A stretch of DNA of 64,000 nucleotides from Diplocarpon mali (Eukaryota > Ascomycota > Leotiomycetes > Helotiales > Drepanopezizaceae), in contig JAENRP010000013.1 of the NCBI GenBank assembly GCA_024741835.1, positions 229,851 through 293,850 of the forward strand, in the 5' to 3' direction. Within the stretch, counting starts at the first letter, position 1. Each line of letters begins with the position of its first letter. The notes under the pieces were generated by a model, which saw only the letters and a list, made by a program, of their open reading frames with translations, searched no databases and was not told where the DNA came from. Of this stretch, positions 1-11,900 are shown one piece after another. The position numbers and the translations under genes were made by a program.

Positions 1-219
1 TTTTATATGCAAAATACCCTTTTTATTCCTTATAGCAGACCTTGGCAATAGAGGTCTCAAAAATTTATCCCGTAGCTTACGAAGGGCTACAATTTCTAGA
101 GCTAGCGATGGGACACAAATAAAATAAAACTATATAATAAAGTACTTTTTACTATTTAATTAAGAGTTCGCAGATTCAGTATGAGCTACTCTCTTACTAC
201 CAATTTGCCCGTGGAGAAG

Positions 220-270
220 CGAGGTCCCTGGCCCCGGAGCTTTCGAAGGGCCGCCGGGGCGAAGACCTCG
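220..270. repeat. GC-rich inverted repeat (hairpin)
   Basis: The left arm (220-237) begins CGAGGTC and ends GCCCCGG. The right arm (254-270) begins CCGGGGC and ends GACCTCG. Outer 7 bp and inner 7 bp pair perfectly, with a short unpaired bulge between and a loop of about 16 bases. It stands out sharply from its AT-rich surroundings. It could fold in RNA or be a decayed mobile-element terminus; nothing nearby decides. Confidence 0.5.
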
Positions 271-2274
271 AATCATAAGCTGCCTTTTTCCCCGTTATAT
301 CCTTTCGTTGGTACCTGCATATGACAATCACGACTAAGGCGCAAATTTTATATAAAGTTTAAAAAAGAAGACTCTCATATTATTAAGATTATACCATGGA
401 GATATGTATGCAAACGTTATCACAATATGGTAGTTAGGTTTTAGGATTATTATTGCATTAGAAAAGAGCTGTTCTGTTACTAGCTGGCTTCAATTTGTAA
501 TCCTAGATGATATAACAGCCTTGATATATATCATTAGCAGGTTTAAAGTATATGTTTAAGAGTAAATAAAAGTATCAGCATTTAATCGGTCTTTATTCTC
601 CTTACTTTATTCTACGCAAGTAAATGTAAGAATACCTTAGGAAATGATTATTTAAGAATCTCTTTAACGTTACTATTGATAGATTTAGTTTGTAGTATAT
701 CGAATAAAGGCTAAACATCGTATTATGAGTTACTAGACAGAAAATTGCAGGGAAAATAATGAGCTTTATATATTTTTTGAATGTAGTATTAGTATGCGTA
801 TTTTAAAAAGAAAAGCTTGCGAATAGATTGATATTTTGTTTATTCAATTGCCATTGATAGTACTGATGCAATCTGAATAGTAGGCAAAGAGGTATATACA
901 TGATACTGCTTTTAATATTCTCGCTTAAACAGCGAATATAAGTCCACTAGTGCTGAAAGGTAGCAAAGATCTCTTTGCATGTTTTTCGCTCAATTTATTT
1001 TTTCCATGATACACAATCGGCCTCACCACGCGGAACTATCTTTTGTTAAACCTGCCGCTCGTTTACAAATCGAGGAATTGTCCCCAATTTAATTTGTGTG
1101 TAGATGCCTCAGCTCCAAAACCTCAAGTCAACATTTCGGCTTACCTGATTCCAGGGGCACGATTAAAATTTTCTAAGATATCAGCGTAATAGGTTGGAAT
1201 CATCTCGAATATGATCGGCTTATATGGAGAAAGTGCTAATTGCCATGACGATACGCAGTCAGTCAGTAGAGCATTGGTTTGTTTGCGTGCTATTGAGTGT
1301 CAGGATTTACGGCGCAATGCCTCCAAAACCATATACCTGTGTCTCCAGAGCAGTTTTGTAAATTTGCATGCAGTAAAGTCGTGTACAGCGAGCCCCTTGC
1401 TATCACGGCTCATGGATTGAGAAGCTACTGGTCCTGGTAATGAACCCATGCCCAGGCGTGGAGACAAGAAATTCATATGGCCTATTTTCAAAGAAAATGG
1501 CGCTGATTACCCTGTTGGATGGTCGCAGAATCGCTGTGTAGTCACATAGTCTGCTTGGTAGTTACGTAAATAATGAAACAAAGTTGAACGCCAAATATCC
1601 TAAACGCTGCTTTAGGGGGTTTTATTGGTATCACAAGGTATGTATACGAAAGAATTTGTTCTACAGTTCTAGCTGTGGTATTGTTAATGTTGTTCTATAA
1701 ACAAAAAAGGGGAGAGAACTCGAGTAGGTATGTTTGCCTATGCCAAGGCTCGCATGTGACCTGGCTCGTACGCCTGATCTGTGCAACTCCATCCTAACCC
1801 GTAGTAACCCCCTGTCATAAGATTCCCATAGTTTTACTACATAGTAATACCAACCTATCCGGCTTCCGTCATCTGATTTACCGCTGATCATAGTTTGAGG
1901 CAGCAAAGCTTGACTCGACTGTAGTTGTTTGGCAAGTAGTAATTAACAGCTTAGAATTGGTGGTTGCTGTATCGCTGCGCTAACTCAAAAAAAAACATGC
2001 CGTTAGATATAGATAGCTAAAGCAATTTCTGTAGACTATACTGCGAAGCATAGTTATGACATAACTTATTATGCATTTGGTGATGCCGGGAGCAAAGTGT
2101 TGGAGGTTTTCGCACGTGCTCCAAAATCTCTAAGATAATAATGATTAATGATTTCAGATGCTGGCTTTCGATTTGACTAGATAGAGTCTTGAAACTGCAC
2201 TCAAAAATGAGTTTACTTCAAGGAAAGTAGGCTTGAGAGCAATATGCCTACATGAAGAGTCTCATAAGTGTCGC

Positions 2275-2292
2275 CACGTGATCATTCACGTG
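2275..2292. promoter_or_regulatory. paired CACGTG boxes
   Basis: Two CACGTGA heptamers lie in the same orientation with 12 bp between their starts (2275-2280 and 2287-2292). CACGTG is the core site of fungal bHLH regulators. The spacing of about one helical turn is suggestive, but no gene start is evident nearby, so function is speculative. Confidence 0.3.
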
Positions 2293-3187
2293 AACTAAAT
2301 TGATTGAAACGAGTAGGATGTGACCAGCGGTAAATATACACTAAGCTACATCATGAGCAGCGGTATATAGTTCAGGCTTGACTAGAAGTTCCGGAATACA
2401 GTTCTCTTCTTTGTAGATGGCGCGAGAGAGTGACCTGGTTTTATTGTAATCTACCGCTAGTGCACAAGTACAAATACCATTCGGACATCGAGTCCTATCA
2501 TGCCTTTTAGATCGCTTAGAACTCCCCCAACCCAAAATGTTCTCGAGTGGAATAGAATTGATTCCATGGCCGGGCTTGATATCGGAATCGTCCTGTGTAA
2601 ATCGCTGGTGAAAACGTTAGACCTGAATCACGTACCCCAACCACTTGCAAAAGTATGACCTGCATCTGAGCGGCTTCACTTCATGATTATACGGTCCCGG
2701 TAAAATCCAGTTGTAAAACGCTCCTTCAGTGTAGTCTGAGTCTCACCGCGGGATCATGTAGCAGCATGTTATGTGTTGTGGAAGCAAGTTGGTGTTGGGT
2801 CAGTCGAGCGAGCCTGTTCTACTGAACATACTGCTGTGTATATTCTTCTTTCAGTGCCCCCTGATTGGTAAAGAAAAGCAAAAGAAAACCAGAAACCTGC
2901 CAGGTCTTGCGCCTAGATAAAACCCCCTGGCACCCTTGCAATGCTCCACCTCGATGTCCATCACCGAGGTATTCCCCCGAAAACTCCGCGGGGGCTTCAA
3001 AATAAGCCCAGCAACTCCGGTGGCTCCATAGCCACATCCCACTCTTACAAGCGAAGACTCCGTGAGTCGTTTCGTGAAAGCACGAGGATTACAGCGACTG
3101 ACAGCTGTCCAGCGCCCCCGGTGGTTTCGATACTGCTTCAGGCGCACAGTGCCTCGCCCCATGTCCGAAGGGGGCCCAGTTCGAAGA

Positions 3188-4089
3188 TCATACTGTTTCT
3201 GGACTGCCCGCTGTCTCCATCAATTGTGATATACCTCCTGTCAACATAGAGAGTCTCTCTTCAAGTTTCTGGTTCTGTATCTTCAAAGCCGCCACTTCTG
3301 TTCGGCTGGCCTCAAGCTCGGTCCTTAGGTCCTGGATGCATTTTTGCTGCCGGTCCCTATACAATCTCTGGGCTGCCCTGTTTTGGGCGCGGCGTCTCTG
3401 CATGGTTGTTAGGAAGCGGTCTCTTGAGGACGAAGGGGTGGTTCACGCTGGTCTTGGATTCGGTACTTGACTCAGTCCCAATCTCGATCGATATCGGCGA
3501 CAAGCATTGGCCGAGACTGTTGTAATTCTCCACGGTGTCTGCCGGACGGGTTCCAACGAATTGTGGCTGGGGAAAACTCTGAGCTTGATCAGCAACTCAC
3601 AATGTGACAGAGGGGAAGCTGGGCCTCTGACCTGTCTGGTGTAATGGCTGTGAATCGGCCCACATGCGTGCGGGACCTCGTCGTATGAGCCGCCGATATT
3701 CTCCTGCAGGGCAAAGCTGTTACAAGGATGGACATTCATCGTCTCTTCCAGCTTTATGTCGAATTCCCCGAACGAAGACCATGACCCCATCGTCCGAGAA
3801 TCCTGCGGTATGTATGCAACGTTTTCGTCCGAGTCTTCCTGCCGCTGTTCAGAGCCGATCTCTGAGAATGTCAACACAGATGGTATCTGATCAGGGTATG
3901 TGAGTTGTAGCGCGGGAAACAGGAATGTTTGGATGCACAAACATTATCGTTGCTCTGGAAGCCGATCATGGCTGCAACGTTGTCGGCTTGCTCGTGAGTA
4001 GGCTCCTTGTCTTTCATCATACTCAAAAACTTGCTTCTGTACTTCGCTACAGCTGGCTTTGCGGCACTGTTGTTTCGAATCACGTTCAT
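3188..4089 (-). pseudogene. bZIP transcription factor, three exons, one frameshift
   Basis: Nuclear DNA-binding regulator of the fungal AP-1/Yap-like bZIP class, by its C-terminal domain. The basic region reads RRRAQNRAAQRLYRDRQQ, with the NxxAQxx(F/Y)R signature (3403 down to about 3350), followed by a zipper with Leu at most heptad positions; the protein ends at 3188. My model: exon 1 4089-3943, starting MNVIRNNSAAK; 56-bp intron 3887-3942 (GTTTGT...CAG); exon 2 3886-3632; 53-bp intron 3579-3631 with branch-like GCTGATC and CTCAG acceptor; exon 3 3578-3188. Exon 3 starts in a good frame (SFPQPQFVGTRPAD...TSVNHP) but must slip at the C-run on the minus strand (3435-3438) to reach SSSRDRFLTTM and the basic region; the unslipped bZIP frame has a TGA at 3440-3442. 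So it is either a pseudogene, or a one-base insertion or sequencing error. The frame is open upstream of 4089 to about 4170, so the start is uncertain. bZIP identity is firm, intron calls less so. Confidence 0.8.
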
Positions 4090-4202
4090 GGCTGGGTCGG
4101 ATATCCTCGAGGAACGATTTGAAGTCTTGCGACTTGCGATGCCGGGATGAGCGCGATCTTCGTGTTATACGTGGCTGAGAAGATGGAGTTCTAAGATAAC
4201 AA

Positions 4203-4436
4203 TCACTTGAACTCGAATTGAGACCTCGCTAATATGGAGATTCCCCGTCCTTTAAACAACGGCACCCTGCCATCGTACGCCGAGATGCCATCCACCCATG
4301 TACGGGTAATGGAGTCTACATCCCCTGTAAACTCTATTTTCAGACAAGTGATTTCCAACAAAACCTGTTTGATAAAGTGAAAGTTTTCCAAGCCAGTATA
4401 TCTAGCTCGATATACGCCACTTAAGCCGATACGCAC
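4203..4436 (-). other. unrecognised open frame, 77 codons
   Basis: A 77-residue frame just upstream of, and on the same strand as, the bZIP gene. It reads like decayed protein (for example GDVDSITRTWVDG and RGISILARSQFEF), but I do not recognise the family and no splice-compatible neighbour exon is evident. It could be a gene fragment or chance. Confidence 0.2.
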
Positions 4437-6709
4437 TAGTCACTTCTGGAATAACGGCGTGGGAGGCACCGGGAAAAGCGGCAGCTCACAGCCTAGCATG
4501 CATTGACCATCCATTTTACGGTGGGGGTTGCGTATATCACCGGTAGCTCTAGTTGGAAGATACACATAAAAGCATTTCCAAAATATATATCGTATCAAGA
4601 AATGGAAGCATGAGGACTACAGACTCAAATGCAATCATGTATTGATGAGAGAGCGAGTCTGAAACGGATCATAGGGAAGCCGGCAAAAGCTGCATTATCC
4701 CTTACCAGAAAGTCGTGTTTGTCGCGTCCCAGGTATGTAGATATAATTAAAACATCACCACTCAATATGCTCTTCAGCGAAGGTGAATTAGTACCGAGCA
4801 TGGTATAGTATCTTTCAAACCCAGGTATCTACGAGTCGTCTCATGAGTCTTTGCTATTTCTCTTGCGTTTTTTGCCTGTGTTCACGGACGCTTGGGAGGA
4901 CGCCTCCCTCGGCATAGTCGGCACTCGGAAGGGGGCGTAGGCTTTACAGAAGCGACTAGCGTGTGTCAACTTGATTAGATAGGTGTGTTGGCTTAGAAGC
5001 CTCTGAAAAGAGGTGTGTCTAGGTGATGTTCAGTGATGCCAGCCTTCTGCTAGTTCTTTTCTACAATAATCCTTTTTTCCATTGGATATGAATACGTTGA
5101 GCGGCGGAGGACGATCATGTTTTATGTAGGTGCACAACAGAAGGCTCTGCCATAGGATGTCGCTAATGGCTTTGTGTTTGGGCCACACGAGCAAATCCGC
5201 TGAAAGGATGGCATGGGGTCGCTCTAACGCCGTACGAAGCATTAGACGACGAAACCTCTGAGCCTATATTAGAGCTACCGCTGCCTACGAGTCCTGGCAA
5301 TCCCGGTGTCAATACTTATACTTCCTTGCTAGCGTGGGGGTGTTTTTGTTTTACAGAGTACCCGGTACTGTGTACAGTCCGTACCCCAGTAAACTTCACC
5401 GGAATTGACAATCCGGCACAAGTCACGATTGAGTTCTTGCAGGAGCCACTACTGAGCTCTACTTGGTGTAATGTTGCTTCGTACGAGGTACGTCGAGGTA
5501 CGTCGAGGTACTTTACCCCGTACGCAGAAATGCCAAAGCTAGGATATGCAGCCCTATGCTCACCTACTTCGTGCGAAATACCAGTCTCGGAGCCCAATCT
5601 CCGCTGTATCCTAGTCGATAATGCTTGGACCGGATCGGACGTCAATACAGCGCCCGCTCCCCCCCTCACTTGGCTTAGCTGTCAAATCCTTGACAGTGGT
5701 AGAGGCCATAAGTTCAATATTTTGACCAGGGATAGGATCGTATTTTCTTGGAGAGAGAACCCCGTCATAGGCTTTACTACGAACTAAAAACCATTCTGAA
5801 GTATATATATAAAATCTTGCAAAACGGCGGTAAATGCCCCTCCCGCTCCACCTCCCCTACCAAGTCGACACTAATGTGGTGTTTATTTGGCCTACGACGA
5901 AGTAAGCTTTGTACCTCAACTCCCGTCTAGCCTTGCCGAATCTCGATCCGGCACTTAGCCCCACTTCTAATTTTCATCGCCTCTTCCTTCAAGTGAACGT
6001 ATCAGCTCCTACATACGAAATATTCAATCTCCAAAAAAAATTCAACCCATACCAACGCTGCTGTCTTGCACGCCCAAGCTGTCATTGTGAGCCAGGAAAT
6101 AAGCACTAACTATGTCGGGGCAATTCCTGGTAGTGGCAACTCGATTCGACTTGTGGAGGAGGCTGGATTGGAGGGCGAGCTCGTAAACTTGCTACCAAGA
6201 ACGCACTGGGTACTGTCGAATTTCATGATGTCAAGGAATAAGCTTTGGCAATCCTTCTCGTAAGATGATCTTGACCCCTGCGCCAGCCGCCCACGCCCAA
6301 AGCCCCAATGATGACAGCAAGGATTAGAACTAAAGCTGAATTGAACCGGATAAGTGACCCCATGCGGTAATACACATGGTGGACCTGCGCACGTTTCATC
6401 CGGTTGCAGCCATTATCTTATCTCCAATGGAGTAATTCTTGACGCATTCTAACAGGATCACAGCACACTATTTCACTGACGATTCGCAGAACAGTGATCA
6501 TGTTGATGATCGTTCGCCGTAGAACATGGGATTCGTCCCTCAACAGGGAACCGGGAGAGTCCGCCAATCCGCAGACAGCGCGGAACATTGTCGCTTAGGT
6601 TGTCAATAGACCAAATTAAGCGAGCAAGGCACTGCCGTTGATTTTACTACCTGCCCCAAATTTGGAAACGACAGCAGAACTTGAGACTCATTTCGACTAG
6701 ATTGACAAG
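4437..6709. other. balanced island, no gene recognised
   Basis: No supported gene. The longest open frames (about 5316-5787) overlap on opposite strands and share no recognisable domain. A short tandem decamer repeat and several self-complementary GGTAC-rich words around 5355-5515 hint at an old repeat relic. Confidence 0.4.
5485..5511. repeat. tandem decamer CGTCGAGGTA, about 2.6 copies
   Basis: Two perfect copies of CGTCGAGGTA (5491-5500 and 5501-5510), preceded by a partial copy GAGGTA. A short local duplication; no function evident. Confidence 0.7.
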
Positions 6710-7010
6710 TGATGGTACGCAGATTACTTTAACGAACGCTCTGTCCCCTTGTTCCTAGGGTCATCTTGGAAATATATCTCACATGGAGTCGGGTACGTTT
6801 CGTGGGGACCTCAGACTGGTCTCTGGCCGAGGGCCTCGGCGGCTATAGCATTCACAGGCTTGCAGAATAGAGTAGGGGAGGCGATTCGGGGGTATGGAGG
6901 TACGATACCGGCCCTCTATAGAAGGGCAGGCTATACAATATAACCATCATTTGACTGTGTCATCCTACTCTATTTCACCGTGAAATATAGGTACCGGTAA
7001 GGTCCCTATA
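6710..7010 (+). mobile_element. solo LTR, copia G/H family (old copy)
   Basis: 301 bp, matching the 299-bp LTR of elements G and H along its length: it starts TGATGGTACGCAGATT, shares GTTCCTAGGGTCATC near the left end, and ends GGTACCGG...CCCTATA. It is flanked by ACAAG (6705-6709) and GCAAG (7011-7015), a 5-bp target duplication with one difference. No internal element sequence is attached, so it is what remains after LTR-LTR recombination. It is much more diverged from the family than the other copies here but not AT-biased, so its changes are not mainly RIP. Confidence 0.8.
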
Positions 7011-7303
7011 GCAAGTTCTTGAGGTTTGTAACAAGCTGTAGGGAAACACTGCCTCGTAGCAAATAGCTCGCGGAGTCATATCTATTGTCCAATTAACTGC
7101 AGCTACGTGCGGCTGTTCGATAGATATATAAAGTCGAGAAGTTTGACCGGCCAATAGAACCTCACCTGCCCCTAGGGATCAAGGGTCCACATATGAAGCC
7201 CACTGGGAAACATTAGGTACCACGATGCTGCAACTACAGATGCATGATGACGGCAGACGTTCTATAGCGCATATTAACCGTACCCCTGTCGTGATGATAC
7301 TAT

Positions 7304-7475
7304 TGTTGCGCCATGAGGAGCCTCAGGCACTGAGGCATCTGAGGACTGGCTTATGTAATGTACCCCTGAAGTGGCCACGGAGCACTTCTATAAAGGGAGC
7401 TTAGGTATATAGTTAGAGTAGAATTTTACAAGCTTCTGCTACTACTGAGAATCCACCTTTAAATATAGTACGACA
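7304..7475 (+). repeat. element 1 left LTR
   Basis: 172 bp, TGTTGCGCC...CGACA. It is less mutated than its right partner in the first half, keeping several TG and CA dinucleotides that are TA in the right copy. Confidence 0.85.
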
Positions 7476-7689
7476 GTTATTAGCACTATTTGCAACTCCT
7501 AAGGAGCAAACGATCAAAAATCTACTGTGTTTAAAGACTTCTTAAAGAGGTTTTACTACTATTTTTCATCTATTCTCCCTTGCCTATACGCATTATACGA
7601 CCTGACTCAATGTTCCAACGCTCCTAGCCAACTAATACTATACTCCCTACTATCCTAGTCAATATAAGCGAATATTAGTAAAAAGAAGC

Positions 7690-8305
7690 TTAAGAGCTTA
7701 GCTCTAATAGAGTTATACTCTAGGATAGGAAGTCATAGCGCATTTGGTATGCTAAGCTAGAGTTTCAGGCCGAATTTCTACGCCTCTAGAAGCATATAAA
7801 GAAGCTAAGATAGGTTAATAACCCTAAACTGTATACTATAGAGATGGGAAACCAAGCTCTGCTCTATAAGAATGAAGCTTTATATCTGCTAGATCTAGAA
7901 ATAGAACCGCTATAGCTTGAAAAAATTGTAAAAGGACGGGACTAAAGAGTATTGTAAAGCTACTATAAGTTATACTAATAGTAGGAAGCTACCGATTAAT
8001 AAACGCTAGCTCTACTACTACCCGCGAAGACAATAGCTAAAGACGTAGAGCTGGAGTACAAAATGGCGGTAATGTAATATAATCTCTTAGTAGAAATGTA
8101 GAAAAGGAATAGGAGCTCCTATACTCAGTTATACTATTGGATTACTAAGATAGTATACCCTACGTTGCTTTAAGCAGTATAATATGACTGCAAGGAAGCG
8201 GGGAAACTGTCAATTCAATAGATCGTGGAGCACTTGCGCAGGGAACTAGCCCCCTCTGAGGTTAGTATAACAGAGTCAATTCGGGAAGACTATAATACTA
8301 AGCTC
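7690..8305 (+). pseudogene. gag-like frame of element 1, 5' part
   Basis: With in-frame TAG/TAA read as RIP-mutated Gln codons, one frame gives a continuous hydrophilic protein (for example EMGNQALLYKNEALYLL, then IVEHLRRELAPSEVS close to 8280) up to the copia A boundary. The charged helical character and position just after the 5' LTR fit a Gag capsid protein. The frame appears to continue after the nested copia (from 14445). No zinc knuckle was confirmed. The assignment rests on position and character, not on a diagnostic motif. Confidence 0.45.
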
Positions 8306-8500
8306 TGTTGAGATGGGTGATACAGCTATTACTCCGATGTATTATTATATGACCCTACTGCTTAGTTAATAGGATATTGATACGTATATAGCTATAGGTA
8401 AGAAAGGGGTAACCTTCCTTCCCTAACTCTTACTAATATATCGACTATCGACCTTTAGAAGTTTCCTATACCTATTGCGCCAACTCACTTAAGCTTAATA
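8306..8500 (+). repeat. copia A 5' LTR
   Basis: 195 bp, starting TGTTGAGATGGGTGATACAG and ending AAGCTTAATA. It is followed at once by GGTTATAAGCC, the likely primer-binding region, shared with copia B (GGTTATAAGCCC). Confidence 0.85.
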
Positions 8501-8620
8501 GGTTATAAGCCTTAGATAGACTAATAATAGATTATTAACTTCCCTTAGAAAGCACTTGCGCTATAACTATTAGTAGGAAGTTGAACGAGACTTATAGTAA
8601 GAGGCAAGCAATCGGCGAAT

Positions 8621-8790
8621 AAGAGGTATAATTCCTTATTTAGCCAACCTATATTGCAAGAGGTATGATTCCTTACTTTATAACCCCTTTGGTACTACAA
8701 GAGGTATGATTCCTTGCTTTACTATATTTCGTAAGAGGTATAATTCCCTGCGTTATAGTCTAAAAACCCTTTTCGATAAGAGGACTTCCT
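8621..8790 (+). repeat. leader tandem repeats of copia A
   Basis: Between the 5' LTR and gag, the word AAGAGGTATGATTCCTT (or close variants) starts at about 8621, 8658, 8699, 8733 and, degenerate, 8778: a spacing of 34-45 bp. The same array lies in copia B at about 59780-59945, so it belongs to the family. The position suits a packaging, dimerisation or promoter function, which is not demonstrable here. Confidence 0.75.
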
Positions 8791-8929
8791 CCCTATTTAA
8801 TACTTCTATAATACCTGCTATTTAATCATTTTAACTTTTCGATAGGAGGAGTGCCCTTAACTATTTAATTTATTTGATTTTAAACGCAATTCTATTTGAA
8901 ATAGCAATAGCTTCCGATTCCGATTGAAA

Positions 8930-11900
8930 CACTAGGCTTAAAGACCTCTAACTCTCTTAAAAGAACTAGTAATAATAGTTCGACGATTTAAAGCTTTACT
9001 TTAAGAGTAAAGGTATTAAAATAGCAATTTAAAAGACACTTATTAAATACGCGAGAATAGCCTCTTATACTCCTTTTACTAATTTATCCACTTCTACTTT
9101 AATAGCTAATACAACTGCTAAAGATTTGCCAAATATACTAAATAAGCTTAGCCTAAGAGCCTTAGTAGATAATAACTAAGATTCTTAAAGGCAGATTTTA
9201 AATATAGAAAAGGAGAAGGAGTATAGGCTAGCCTTAACTAAATGCAAGCTTAAGATCAATAGAGGTTTAAGTAATAAAGATAGAGATTTTATTTAAGTTT
9301 ATAATAACGCAAAGATAAGATAGGATACTTTAAAAGCAAAATACTCTTAGATAACTGCCCTTAATACCTAGTATCTATTATAATAGATTACTTTATTTTA
9401 ATATAGAAAAGATAAAGATAGTAAGGATATAGATATAAATATAGACTCTATTTAGTCTATACTATATAAAGCAAGGAGGAGAGTAAGAGCTACAGATCCT
9501 AAGATAGCTATGACTTTTAAGGAAACTTAGCTTTTTAATTTCTTACTTAATAGCCTCCCTCTTAAGTTCACTATTATAAAACAATCTCTTCTTATCTAAC
9601 CTAACCTTAAGATCTATAAGAAGATCGACCTCCTTTGAACTATTAAGCAAGACTTTAAAAGACGCTCTAAATCGGCAAATGCTGCGTTATAGGGTAATAA
9701 TAAGCCTAAGAAGAGGAAGGAGTATAGGATAAGCCCTTAAGCTTATCGGGGATGCTACTTTTATAATAGTACTTATAATATTACTAATTGTAAAGTTAAA
9801 AGGCAATTAATTGATATAGTTACTAGCTTTAATATTAAGAAGCAATTGAAGCAGAAGTTAAGAAGCAAACTGCCCTTATCTTGCCAAAGGCTATAACTAT
9901 TAAGGAAAGGCAAAGGAAAAGGCTATTTAGCCAAAACTTTAGCAAATACCTTTAATAATAATAGTAGGTTATTTGAACCTAAATCCACTTTTGATAATTC
10001 AAATGATAATTATAATAAAGATGCTTATATCTTAAAAGCCGATCTCTATAAGATCCTTAAATCCAATTAGTATAATAATACTAGTTGTATAGTATATATA
10101 ACTAATAAACCCTACCTATTTAAAGGCCTACTTACTAAAATAAAAAGGCGCTCTATTAAGGTTAGTAGTAAAAGGTTATATATAGACTTAATAGGTATAG
10201 TAAAGATAAATATTACTAGCATTTCTTTCCTTTTATAAAATGTTCTCCTTATACTTAACTTAGGTATTAATCTTTTATTTAGCTGCAAGATCTATATAGA
10301 GTTAAATTGTATAAGAGTTTTTAATAATCAATTTATATAATTTATAAATAATAACTATAAAGTGATCTTTAAAGCTAAAATCAAAGATAGACTTTATATT
10401 ATCTTAAAGGTAATATTATAGAAATTAACTCTTAGGCTAGACTTATAAGTGGATTCCTTTAAGGAAAGTACACTCTTTACCCTAATATAATTAAGTGAGG
10501 ATAAGAAGAATAGATAGACTCCTAAGCTAGGATCGCAAGTAAAATTTGCGAAAATAACTCTTAAGCCAGGACTATAGGTAAAGTGTAAAGTATTCTTAAA
10601 GATGACTCTTAAGCTAGGATTATAAGTGAATTTAGTAGAAATAACTCCTAGGCTAAGACTGCAAGTAGATTCTACAAATTCACTAATAATAACTCTTAAG
10701 CTAGGATCGTAAGTGAAATTCGTAAAAATGACTCTTAGGCTAGGACTGCAAGTGAAATTTGCAAATTTGTTAAAGATAACTCTTAAGCTAAGACTGTAAG
10801 TAGATCTTGCAGTTTTATTAAAAACGACTCTTAAGCCAGGCTTGCAACTAGAAAATAGCAAAACCTTAAACTACTATTACTAATCCTTTTCAGCTGCTAA
10901 TAATAAAGTATCGACTAATAATAAGCTATTAAAGCTATTAAAAGCCGAAAGCCTATTAAGGTATTAGCTAATATATAGAAGATTCGCATATCTAAAGCTA
11001 GAGAAATTAAAGGGCCTATATAAGGTCTTAACCCTAAAATAGAAGATCTAAGTATTAAAGGATTACTTAATATACCGAATTTGCAAGCTAATAAAACTTT
11101 AAAATCAGACGCAAACTAAGCTTAATCTATAGAAAGATTTAATACTAGCACTAATATTTATTAATACTACTAGACTATTTATAACCTTAATTAAAGGAAA
11201 TAATTAGTTTTCTTAAATAGTAGATAACTCCACTTAATAGATATAGACCATTTGCGCTAAGACCAAATCTAAGCTTATAGAAAAGCTAGAAACTTAAAAA
11301 GTGATAAAGGAATACTAGACTTAATTAAAGCTAATAGCTATTAGGTCTGATAATGCATTAGAGATTAAGGTAAAGCTTAATAAATAGGTAAAATAAGGAG
11401 TTTACTATAAATTAACTATAATATACAAAGGTTCCTATTAGAATAGCATCGCTAAGCAAAGCATTTAGCAAATAGAGACTAATTATCGCACTTTACTATA
11501 AGATACTAACCTATTACTGGAATTCTAGGACCTTATAGTTAAGGTAGATATATACCTGCGAAATAGAATAGGTAGTAGACTAATAGTTAATAATACTTAA
11601 ATATTACTATATAAGGCATATTTCAAATAGAAATTAAGCTTAGACTATATTTGCATCTTTAAAAGTGTCTACTACTCTTATATTAACTTAAAGTCCTAGC
11701 CTATAAGTATAAAGAGCAAAAAGCTAATAGACTAAGGTAGAGAGTATATATTTATTAAGTATATTAAATAGATAATAAAGTAATAGATAGTATATACGCT
11801 AGACCTAAGGCAAGTAATTATATCCTTAGTAGTTGAGTTCGATAAATCTTAAAATAGGAAGGAGCTATCCTTAAAGCTTTATATACCTAAAGATTCGCAA

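Larger units (their letters stand above)
1..3187. other. balanced-composition island, no gene recognised
   Basis: Non-coding or decayed island to the left of the bZIP gene. Only short open frames occur on either strand, and none shows a domain I recognise or an exon-intron pattern. The base composition is clearly more balanced than in the AT-rich repeats to the right. Within it I can point only to a GC-rich hairpin near the left edge and a pair of CACGTG boxes, both listed separately. The part next to the bZIP stop codon (about 2820-3187) is open on both strands over 70-100 codons and may be the 3' untranslated region of that gene. Confidence 0.5.

Noticed and set aside
2819..3249. Open frames on both strands next to the bZIP stop codon
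   Set aside because: Considered as a C-terminal extension of the bZIP protein, but they are in other frames beyond the stop at 3188 and show no family features; probably untranslated.
5316..5787. Overlapping 117- and 153-codon open frames on opposite strands
   Set aside because: No recognisable domain, no intron signals, and openness on both strands of a balanced stretch suggests chance.
10394..10861. 155-codon open frame on the minus strand of copia A, and its counterpart at 57841-58173 in copia B
   Set aside because: It is the antisense of the in-frame pol repeat; the repeat unit lacks stops on both strands. The coding strand is fixed by flanking protease and integrase.
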